NCBI RefSeq assembly: GCF_024169245.1
Contig: NZ_JALJWP010000001.1
Location: forward strand, 1,302,001-1,366,000
Direction of reading: 5' to 3'
DNA: 64,000 nucleotides
Source of the DNA: Pseudomonas koreensis
GTDB lineage: Bacteria; Pseudomonadota; Gammaproteobacteria; Pseudomonadales; Pseudomonadaceae
Shown here piece after piece: positions 30,167 to 36,878 of this stretch (its first letter is position 1; each line of letters opens with the position of its first letter). The notes below the pieces were generated by a model, which did no database searches, was not told the DNA's origin, and saw nothing but the letters and a program-made list of their open reading frames with translations. A program made the translations under genes and the position numbers.

Positions 30167-30494
30167 CGCCCTTCTCCCATTTTTATTGGCGCTCGCGACA
30201 TCCGACCGCCGGTTGACCGTTCATTCTTCGCGTTCATTAGCGAAAGGTAGCTGAAAGCTTCCCCGATTAGGATCGCCTCACTCCCGGCAACAGACCGGTT
30301 GGCCCAAGACCTGTGTCAGTTCCACAGGCCCGGCCCAATTAACAACAACAATGGTGATTCTGATGTCCTCTGCAACCCGCCGTCTCTCCCGCTTCCTGCT
30401 TATTACTCCGCCCGTACGCCTCGCGCCTCCCGTTCTGCGCTGATCCCGCCCGATCCGCTCATTCCATTAGCCGCGCTACGCCTGGAGTATTCCC
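30167..30494. other. Intergenic region upstream of the CitMHS transporter
   Basis: 328 bp between divergent genes. It holds the presumed promoters of both. A 30-codon frame at 30351-30443 (starting MVILMSSATRRLSRF, Arg/Pro rich) could be a leader peptide, but its only support is an intact frame. TGTGTCAG and GTTCCACAGG are present without a recognised motif. No convincing gene was found. Confidence 0.5.
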
Positions 30495-31802
30495 ATGCTG
30501 ACTTTCCTTGGCTTCGCCATGGTCATCACGTTCATGTTCCTGATCATGACCAAGCGCCTGTCTGCGCTGATCGCCCTGATCATCATCCCGATTCTGTTCG
30601 CCCTGTTCGGTGGTTTCGCGCCGAAGATCGGTCCGATGATGCTCGAGGGCATCACCAAACTGGCGCCGACCGGCGTGATGTTGATGTTCGCCATTCTGTA
30701 TTTCGCCCTGATGATCGACTCCGGTCTGTTCGACCCGGCCGTGCGCAAGATCCTCAAACTGGTCAAGGGCGACCCGCTGAAAGTTTCGGTCGGCACCGCC
30801 GTTCTGGCGCTCGTCGTTTCCCTCGATGGTGACGGCGCGACCACTTACATGATCTGTGTAGCCGCGATGCTGCCGCTGTACAGCCGCATCGGCATGAGCC
30901 CGCGGATCATGGCAGGTCTGATCATCCTCGCCGGTGGCGTGATGAACATGACCCCGTGGGGCGGCCCGACCGCCCGCGCCGCGAGTGCGCTGCATGTCGA
31001 TCCGTCGGACATCTTCGTGCCGATGATCCCGGCGATGGCCGCCGGTGTCGTGGCGATCCTGCTGATTGCCTACTTCTACGGCAAGCGTGAGCGTGCCCGC
31101 CTCGGCGAGCTGCATCTGGTCGGCGACGAAATCGATCACAGCGAAATCAGCGTCTCGCAATTCCCCGATGCGCGCCGTCCGAAGCTGATCTGGTTCAACG
31201 CCGCGCTGACCTTTGGCCTGATGTGCACGCTGATCGGCGGCCTGCTGCCGTTGCCGGTGCTGTTCATGGTGGCGTTCAGTATTGCGATGATCGTCAACTA
31301 CCCGTGCCTGCAAATGCAGAAGGATCGCGTCGCCGCGCATTCCGGCAGCGTGCTGGCAGTGGTCGGGCTGATCTTTGCGGCCGGTATCTTCACCGGTATC
31401 CTGTCGGGCACCGGCATGGTCGATGCGATGTCGAAAAGCCTGTTGGCGGTGATTCCGGAGTTCCTCGGCCCGTACCTGGCGGTGATCACGGCGCTGGTGA
31501 GCATGCCGTTCACCTTCTTCATGTCCAACGACGCGTTCTACTATGGCGTGTTGCCGGTGCTGGCCGAAGCGGCCAGCCACTATGGGATCACTGCGGTGGA
31601 AATGGCCCGTGCCTCGATCGTCGGCCAGCCCGTCCACTTGCTGAGCCCGTTGGTGCCATCGACCTATCTGTTGGTGGCGCTGGCCGGCATCGATTTCGGT
31701 GATCACCAGCGTTTCACCCTGAAATGGGCGATCCTGGTGTGTATCTGCATTCTGATTGCTGCACTGCTGTTGGGGACTTTCCCGGTGTTCAGCACTCTAT
31801 AA
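30495..31802 (+). CDS. CitMHS-family citrate:divalent-metal/proton symporter
   Basis: 435-residue inner-membrane transporter with about 11-12 hydrophobic segments. CitMHS features are visible: an N-terminal MLTFLGFAMVITFMFLIMTKRLSALIAL, the conserved loop SLDGDGATTYMI, LAGGVMNMTPWGGPTARAAS and MSNDAFYYGVLPVL. Family members carry citrate complexed with Mg2+ or Ca2+. No two-component regulator or lyase gene is adjacent. A GC-rich hairpin follows the stop. Confidence 0.93.
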   Translation: MLTFLGFAMVITFMFLIMTKRLSALIALIIIPILFALFGGFAPKIGPMMLEGITKLAPTGVMLMFAILYFALMIDSGLFDPAVRKILKLVKGDPLKVSVGTAVLALVVSLDGDGATTYMICVAAMLPLYSRIGMSPRIMAGLIILAGGVMNMTPWGGPTARAASALHVDPSDIFVPMIPAMAAGVVAILLIAYFYGKRERARLGELHLVGDEIDHSEISVSQFPDARRPKLIWFNAALTFGLMCTLIGGLLPLPVLFMVAFSIAMIVNYPCLQMQKDRVAAHSGSVLAVVGLIFAAGIFTGILSGTGMVDAMSKSLLAVIPEFLGPYLAVITALVSMPFTFFMSNDAFYYGVLPVLAEAASHYGITAVEMARASIVGQPVHLLSPLVPSTYLLVALAGIDFGDHQRFTLKWAILVCICILIAALLLGTFPVFSTL

Positions 31803-31821
31803 GCCCAAGACTCACCGTTGC

Positions 31822-31857
31822 GGGTCCTGGCTTCGCGGTTTGAAGCCCGGACCTTTT
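31822..31857 (+). terminator. Hairpin between the CitMHS gene and terC
   Basis: GGTCCTGGCTTC and GAAGCCCGGACC pair with one mismatch around GCGGTTT and are followed by TTTT. It looks like a terminator for the transporter gene. A metal-sensing riboswitch was considered because of the terC gene, but no such consensus is seen. Confidence 0.6.
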
Positions 31858-31887
31858 GCGGTTCAACAATTGCTCAAAGGAATACAC

Positions 31888-32655
31888 ATGGATTGGCTGA
31901 CCAACCCCGAAATCTGGGTTGCCTTCTTTACCCTGACCGCCCTGGAAATCGTCCTCGGTATCGATAACATCATCATGATTTCGATCCTGGTCAGCCGCAT
32001 GCCCAAGCACATGCAGCAGCGCACCCGGATCTTCGGGCTTGGCCTGGCCATGGTCACGCGGATCCTGTTGCTGCTGTCGATCACCTGGGTCATGCGCCTC
32101 ACCGCCGACCTCTTCGAAGTGTTCGGCCAGGGTATTTCCGGTCGTGACCTGATCCTGTTCTTCGGTGGCCTGTTCCTGCTGTGGAAAAGCTCGCAGGAGA
32201 TGTACCACGCGCTGGAAGGCGAAGACGAAAGCGACGACGCGCCATCGGGCAAGGGCGGCAACTTCCTCTACACCATCATCCAGATCGCGATCATCGATAT
32301 CGTCTTCTCGCTGGACTCGGTGATCACCGCCGTCGGCATGGTTTCCCACGTGCCGGTCATGGTCGCGGCGATCATCGTGGCAGTGCTGGTGATGATGCTG
32401 GCGTCGGGCAAGATCAGCGAATTCATCGACAAGCACCCGTCGCTGAAAATGCTCGCCCTGTCGTTCCTGCTGGTGGTCGGTACCGTACTGATCGCCGAAT
32501 CGTTCGACGTGCACGTGCCAAAGGGCTACGTCTACTTCGCCATGGCGTTCTCCCTGGCGGTGGAAGCGATCAACATCAAACTGCGCGGTGCGATGGCCAA
32601 GAAGAAACAACAGCAGGATCCAGTGAAACTGCGCAAGGATGTGCCGGGGCAATAA
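31888..32655 (+). CDS. TerC-family membrane protein
   Basis: 255-residue integral membrane protein with about seven helices. Family hallmarks are the paired acidic motifs TALEIVLGIDNIIMISIL near the N-terminus and IIDIVFSLDSVITAVGM in the middle, which are proposed to bind metal. TerC/Alx relatives export Mn2+ or support metal loading of secreted proteins. The ATG at 31888 is preceded by AAAGGA; upstream frame extension lies in the hairpin region. A Lys/Gln-rich cytoplasmic tail ends the protein. Confidence 0.93.
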   Translation: MDWLTNPEIWVAFFTLTALEIVLGIDNIIMISILVSRMPKHMQQRTRIFGLGLAMVTRILLLLSITWVMRLTADLFEVFGQGISGRDLILFFGGLFLLWKSSQEMYHALEGEDESDDAPSGKGGNFLYTIIQIAIIDIVFSLDSVITAVGMVSHVPVMVAAIIVAVLVMMLASGKISEFIDKHPSLKMLALSFLLVVGTVLIAESFDVHVPKGYVYFAMAFSLAVEAINIKLRGAMAKKKQQQDPVKLRKDVPGQ

Positions 32656-32682
32656 CCCGGTAGTCTTCAGGCAACACCCCCT

Positions 32683-32772
32683 TGTAGGAGTGAGCCTGCT
32701 CGCGATAGCGGTCTGTCAGTCAACAATGATGTTGAAGCTGATGGCCCTGTTGCGAGCAGGCTCACTCCTACA
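32683..32772. repeat. Inverted REP pair after terC
   Basis: TGTAGGAGTGAGCCTGCTCGC at the left is mirrored by GCGAGCAGGCTCACTCCTACA at the right, with about 48 bases between. This is a P. fluorescens-type REP doublet between terC and the convergent DUF6124 pseudogene. Confidence 0.9.
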
Positions 32773-32785
32773 TTTGTTTCTGTGT

Positions 32786-33146
32786 TCAGGCAGGCGGCAC
32801 GAGGTTGTCGAGGACGCGGTTGACGGCCAGCTCACCCAACATGATGACTTGCTGGATCCCCAGCAATGAATTGCGCTGCGGCCCATCAATAAACCCGGCC
32901 AGATCACTGGCCATGATGCTCGCCCGACTCTAAAGATTCGCAGGCGTGCACCAGCAGCGTTTCGTTATCCACAGCCGGATCGACGAGGAAAATGGTGCTG
33001 GGCTTGCGCGCGGCGCCGGGGTCTTGTTTGAGACCGGGACATAGGTAGAAATCGAGGGCGCGGTCGGCGGCTTGTTTGAGTCTTTGCGCTTCGAGGTCGG
33101 GGTGAGGAAGATCGGTGACCGGTGGATCTGGCCTTATCTTTTTCAT
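32786..33146 (-). pseudogene. DUF6124/DUF3077-type small protein, frameshifted
   Basis: Starting at the ATG at 33146 (GGAG upstream), the frame reads MKKIRPDPPVTDLPHPDLEA... IFLVDPAVDNETLLVHACESLES and then stops early at 32904. The missing C-terminus is intact in another frame: ASIMASDLAGFIDGPQRNSL, then LGIQQVIMLGELAVNRVLDNLVP, ending at 32786. Removing one C from the CCC run at 32923-32925 restores a 119-residue protein, the usual length of this Pseudomonas family. The function of the family is unknown. It could be a genuine decay mutation, phase variation or a sequencing error. Confidence 0.75.
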
Positions 33147-33215
33147 ATTCAGCTGCTCCATAAAATGAAGCCACTGCCGTTCTCTACTAAAAGAAGGGAG
33201 GCGGCTGTACGCAGG

Positions 33216-33341
33216 TTAGTAGACCGGGGAGCTAGCTTTTCCGGCGCACCCGAAGGCGCCCTGCGCACAACCACCATCAGGATCAGGCATAACCTGACGC
33301 AACGATGCTTGCGCACAATAACTAGCAACCCGGGCTACTAA
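33216..33341 (-). ncRNA. Possible structured leader RNA upstream of the DUF6124 gene
   Basis: TTAGTAGACCGGG (33216-33228) and CCCGGGCTACTAA (33329-33341) pair with one mismatch, extended by GCTAG / CTAGC at 33231 and 33322. Inside are the hairpins GGCGC-acccgaag-GCGCC (33243-33260) and TCAGG-CATAA-CCTGA (33283-33297), and TGCGCACAA is repeated at 33262 and 33310. The element ends 70 bases before the DUF6124 start, in its 5' leader on the minus strand. No named family is recognised. Confidence 0.4.
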
Positions 33342-33528
33342 TCCCGACCACTGATGAGCAGTGGCCAGCAAACGATAGAGACCAGCCCCAAAGCGCACAA
33401 GCCGGCGGATTCTGGCGTAGCCGTAGGCAACGGCGCAAGGATTTGTAGCCTGTCGCCGCGTAACACGGCGTGTGCATAAACACCCAGCGCAATCCGTGTT
33501 TATCCCCATTCAAAACATCGCCGCAAAA

Positions 33529-33618
33529 CCTGTAGGAGTGAGCCTGCTCGCGATAGCATTTTCTCATTCAACAGTAATGGTGGCTGTCAGACCGCAATCG
33601 CGAGCAGGCTCACTCCAG
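33529..33618. repeat. Inverted REP pair upstream of the PAAR gene
   Basis: CCTGTAGGAGTGAGCCTGCT (continuing CGCGAT) is mirrored by ATCGCGAGCAGGCTCACTCC (continuing AGG), with about 40 bases between. Together with the pair at 32683 it brackets the DUF6124 pseudogene and its leader. Confidence 0.9.
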
Positions 33619-33683
33619 GTTGACGCCCAAAGCAATGATCGTTAGCGTCCCCCGCTCGCCTCACCGACAAACAAGGAACGTTC

Positions 33684-34181
33684 ATGTCTGGAAAACCCGC
33701 CGCGCGCGTCACGGATCCGACTACTTGCCCGATTCCCGGCCACGGCACCAACCCGATTGCCAGTGGTTCGGGCGATGTCTTCTTCAACGGCCTCGCCGCC
33801 GCTCGCCTCGGCGACACCTGCACCTGCGGCCAAGCCCTGAATGGCGCCTTCTCCGCCACGGTGTTCATCAACGGCAAAAACGCCATAACCCTCGACAGCA
33901 CGGCCAGCCACGGCGGCGTCGTGATTGGCGGTTCCGGTAATGTGATTATCGGCAGCTCGCACACCCCTGCTCCGTTCGTTCCACCGTTGCCGATCATCGG
34001 CCAGCCCTTGGTCGAATTCAAAGCAGTCAGCGCCGGCAATGGCGAACCCATCGCCGAACAGGGTTATGAAATCGAAACCGCCGAAGGCCGTATCGTCACA
34101 GGCCTGACCAATGCGCAGGGCATGACCCAGAGCGTCGCCACCCTGCAGCCCGATCTCGCCATTGTTCGCTGGACCGCCTGA
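33684..34181 (+). CDS. PAAR-domain protein (T6SS spike tip)
   Basis: 165-residue protein. Residues ~1-95 form a PAAR domain (MSGKPAARVTDPTTCPIPGHGTNPI, SGSGDVFFNGLAAARLGDTCTCG, FINGKNAITLDSTASHGG), which sharpens the VgrG spike and carries cargo. A ~65-residue C-terminal extension follows (VEFKAVSAGNGEPIAEQGYEIET...), resembling the transthyretin-like adaptor ends of some VgrG/PAAR proteins. The start follows AAGGAACGTTC. It is an orphan: no vgrG, hcp or structural T6SS gene lies in the window. The next gene starts 17 bases after its stop, so the cargo is probably encoded downstream. Confidence 0.9.
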   Translation: MSGKPAARVTDPTTCPIPGHGTNPIASGSGDVFFNGLAAARLGDTCTCGQALNGAFSATVFINGKNAITLDSTASHGGVVIGGSGNVIIGSSHTPAPFVPPLPIIGQPLVEFKAVSAGNGEPIAEQGYEIETAEGRIVTGLTNAQGMTQSVATLQPDLAIVRWTA

Positions 34182-34198
34182 GCTTCAAGGAAGAAACA

Positions 34199-35356
34199 AT
34201 GACCGGACAATGCATCGCTCCAGACGACCTGGACATGAAAAAGCTCTGGGACAGCACCTGTGAGCTGCCCACTTGCAAACGGGAAACCAGCACCGCCGGC
34301 CCCAACCCGAAAACCCGCGTCGAAGTCCCGCTGCTGACCTGCAACTGCCTGTGGCGCCGCTTCCAGAAAGAAGCCGAAGAGTGGGTCGCCCCCGGCGGCG
34401 TCCTCATCGCCGACCCCCAGGCCCGCAACCGCAAGATCAACGCCGCGTATGCGCAGTTGTGGCTGGCGGATAACCGCTTTCAGTGGGCAGGGTTGGCGGC
34501 GTTTGCTTCTAAGCAGGTGGGGTGTGGGCTGATCCACGCCACCAAACTGCAAACCGCCATCGCTGCACAGAAAGCGTCACAGGAAAAGCTCCGAACCGCT
34601 CCCTCGGAAACCCTGTTCGAAGGCTTCGGCTTCAAGTTCAGCAGGACCAATCCCGAGGCAGAGCAGGAGCTGGCCAAGGCTCGGGCAGCCAATCCGATGC
34701 CAACTGAAGACATCACCTTCGGCGACAACCCACGCTCAGTGGTTCAGCAGCAACTGGACTATGTGTATGAGATGTTGGCGCTGGGTAATACGTCGCTGTT
34801 TCTCGACGTTTATCCGTTGCACCGGTTTTTCATGGTGCGGGGGTACAAGGAAATGGAAAAGTGTTTGAGAAGCCGGCGTGGCATTGGGAAGGATGTAATG
34901 TGGCCGATTGCTGAGAAGGTAGAGTTTGGCCGTGATAATCCTGAGATTTACGCGACCTTCAAAGCCATTGATCAAGGGAACATTTCAGGTAGCGTTGAAC
35001 AAATGGCGCTCCATGAACAAGTCAACATCCTTCAGCCGGCGATGTACGACGAAACCCACTTTGCCCTGTTGATGCGAGGCACACATGGCGGTGACGTGAT
35101 TTCTGTTGTGACCGGATTGTTGCCAGGTGCTGCCGAGGAGATCCAGCTTACTCTCGCTAGCCAATGTAAAGCGCCCGACAGTCGAAAAGTCGCGTTTGGC
35201 AGCAATCCGCTGGCTAACCTTGCCGATAAGGATCAGCGAATGGAGTTCGTACTGCGCGCTGCCACTCAATTTAACGAACTGCTTAAACAGCCGTCCTCTC
35301 GCGCAAAACTTGAGCAATCTATCCGAGAAATTGCAGCTGGCGGGGGAGTTAAGTGA
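34199..35356 (+). CDS. Putative PAAR-linked T6SS effector, DUF2515-like
   Basis: 385-residue protein with no signal peptide or clear membrane helix. A cysteine-rich N-terminus (CIAPDDLDMKKLW, CELPTCKRE, LLTCNCLWRRF) is followed by the region I associate with DUF2515, RNRKINAAYAQLWLADNRFQ and WAGLAAFASKQVGCGLIHA. The C-terminal half has LFLDVYPLHRFFMVRGYKEM, WPIAEKVEFGRDNPEIY and HEQVNILQPAMYD. No catalytic motif is recognised. PAAR upstream and two exported-looking paralogues downstream are the layout of a T6SS cargo with immunity. The stop overlaps the next start (TGATG). Assignment as a toxin is inference from context. Confidence 0.6.
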   Translation: MTGQCIAPDDLDMKKLWDSTCELPTCKRETSTAGPNPKTRVEVPLLTCNCLWRRFQKEAEEWVAPGGVLIADPQARNRKINAAYAQLWLADNRFQWAGLAAFASKQVGCGLIHATKLQTAIAAQKASQEKLRTAPSETLFEGFGFKFSRTNPEAEQELAKARAANPMPTEDITFGDNPRSVVQQQLDYVYEMLALGNTSLFLDVYPLHRFFMVRGYKEMEKCLRSRRGIGKDVMWPIAEKVEFGRDNPEIYATFKAIDQGNISGSVEQMALHEQVNILQPAMYDETHFALLMRGTHGGDVISVVTGLLPGAAEEIQLTLASQCKAPDSRKVAFGSNPLANLADKDQRMEFVLRAATQFNELLKQPSSRAKLEQSIREIAAGGGVK

Positions 35357-35985
35357 TGCATAGACGCAGTTTCTACGTTGCTGCTGCCGCCGTATTGGGA
35401 GCTATCGCGCTAACCTTCTATTTCGGAAGAGGTCCGCAACAAATTTCTTTCCACATTGGAAAAACATATGACGATGTCGTGCGCGACTCATCATTTCCTG
35501 TGACGGATAAAACTGCCATCTATCCCGGTGATCCACCTCACCCAAGTTCGACTTGGATCAGTAGCCCAGTGGTCATCACATTCGATGACGAACAACACGG
35601 GTTCACGTTGCCCGTTACAAAATTCGGTGCGATTGGCTGGTCTGATTTCAAAGCGATCACCCTTTCTACCTCACCAATGCTGGAAACGTTACCTTTCGAG
35701 CAAGCAGTGAATCTGCTGGGAGTGCTGCAGCAGACGTTCAAAAAGGCAGGCTGGTCGCCAGAAGCTGTTGAAGGGAATGATTGGCTCAAGACTGAAACTC
35801 AAGAAGACAAGGTGCGCCTTCAAGCCAAGCTTTTTGACCAGTTGGACGGTGTCATTCTGTTGATTCCGCATAAGTACAGCCTGTTCCTCCACATCAAATG
35901 CTACGCACGTTGCGACGAACGAAATCCTGATACGGCCAAATATTTGATCGATGTGGGTTTTGGTGAAGATCACTTCAGTGATTGA
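35356..35985 (+). CDS. Membrane-anchored putative immunity protein 1
   Basis: 209-residue protein: basic start MHRRSF, one hydrophobic segment (YVAAAAVLGAIALTFYF, residues ~7-23) and then a periplasmic domain beginning near ISFHIGKTYDDVVRDSSF. It is about half identical to the next gene; shared blocks are DKTAIYPGDP, STWISSP, HGF-LP-T-FG, TSPM-ETLPF and IKCYA-CD-...-P-TAKYLID. The two conserved Cys in KCYARC could pair. Its ATG overlaps the upstream stop as TGATG, so it is translated with the putative effector. GC content near half, by counting one line, suggests acquisition. No known family is recognised. Confidence 0.6.
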   Translation: MHRRSFYVAAAAVLGAIALTFYFGRGPQQISFHIGKTYDDVVRDSSFPVTDKTAIYPGDPPHPSSTWISSPVVITFDDEQHGFTLPVTKFGAIGWSDFKAITLSTSPMLETLPFEQAVNLLGVLQQTFKKAGWSPEAVEGNDWLKTETQEDKVRLQAKLFDQLDGVILLIPHKYSLFLHIKCYARCDERNPDTAKYLIDVGFGEDHFSD

Positions 35986-36664
35986 CCGTTTTCAATCGTC
36001 TCAGAGGAAGTCGACGGCTTTGGCAGGTAAGCATTGGCTGTCGATGGGCGCCGCTACGATTTTGCTGGGTGGTGTCATGGCGTGGCCATGGGGCGCCACG
36101 ACCCTATGCGTTCATATCGGAAAACCTTACGAACAGGTGATCAAGGACTCAACCTTCTCGGTTGAAGACAAAACGGCAATTTATCCTGGTGATCCTAATG
36201 ACCCGACGGATCCCCCTCGTCCCGGCTCTACATGGATCAGCAGTCCGACGATCATTGAGTTCGACGACCCTGTTCATGGTTTCAAGCTTCCCCTGACCGT
36301 GTTCGGTGTCGTTACTTATGCGAGTCAGAAAGTCTCGACACTGACGACGTCGCCGATGACAGAAACCTTGCCGTTTGCAGAAGCTCTGGATCGATTGATT
36401 GCTACGCAAAATATCCTCAAATCGCGCGGGTGGAAGATTGAGCCTTTGGAAGACAATGATTGGTTCAGCGTGGACTCCGCTCCCAAGCGTGAGCGGCTAC
36501 AGGCCACACTCTTTGATCAGCCTGTAGGCATTGATTTGTACGTACCGGGAAAGTACAGCTTACTGCTCTTGATCAAGTGCTACGCAAGCTGTGACAGGGA
36601 AGATCCGAGGACTGCAAAATATTTGATTGATATTAGTGTGGGTCGGGATCGAAGCGGGGCATGA
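35978..36664 (+). CDS. Membrane-anchored putative immunity protein 2 (tandem paralogue)
   Basis: About 228 residues from the GTG at 35978, which overlaps the end of the previous gene; ATG at 35951 and other alternative starts are in frame, so the N-terminus is uncertain. Basic segment, one hydrophobic helix (HWLSMGAATILLGGVMAWPW) and then a periplasmic domain with the same blocks as protein 1 (CVHIGKPYEQVIKDSTF, DKTAIYPGDP, STWISSP, TSPMTETLPF, IKCYASCD). It has a small insertion NDPTDPPRP. Tandem duplication with divergence is typical of immunity genes facing variant toxins. Function inferred from context only. Confidence 0.55.
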   Translation: MIDRFQSSQRKSTALAGKHWLSMGAATILLGGVMAWPWGATTLCVHIGKPYEQVIKDSTFSVEDKTAIYPGDPNDPTDPPRPGSTWISSPTIIEFDDPVHGFKLPLTVFGVVTYASQKVSTLTTSPMTETLPFAEALDRLIATQNILKSRGWKIEPLEDNDWFSVDSAPKRERLQATLFDQPVGIDLYVPGKYSLLLLIKCYASCDREDPRTAKYLIDISVGRDRSGA

Positions 36665-36878
36665 AAAGTCGCCACAAGCTGATCCTACAGGTATCTGTGT
36701 CGGTTTCAGCGATGTGAGTGAAGCTGTTTTCATGACACTTTTGTTTCAATCCACGCTTTAGCTGTGCAATGCTGGCGCCGAGACCGTTAGCCAACTACAG
36801 CTTAAGTATCAAAAACGTAGAAACCGCGCGGTGCCGTCCACTTGCCCCTCTGGGGCGCTGCTACTACAGGGGGTCTGC

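Noticed and set aside
30351..30443. 30-codon leader peptide before the CitMHS transporter
   Set aside because: The frame is intact, but there is no good ribosome site, no regulatory codon run and no terminator/antiterminator after it; mentioned only in the intergenic entry.
31803..31887. Manganese (yybP-ykoY) riboswitch before terC
   Set aside because: Looked for because terC homologues can be controlled this way, but only a simple terminator-type hairpin is present and the gap is just 85 bp.
33322..33567. 81-codon minus-strand frame upstream of the DUF6124 gene, and the 97-codon frame at 33216-33509
   Set aside because: The first begins inside a REP element, they overlap each other in different frames and show no domain; better explained as non-coding leader.
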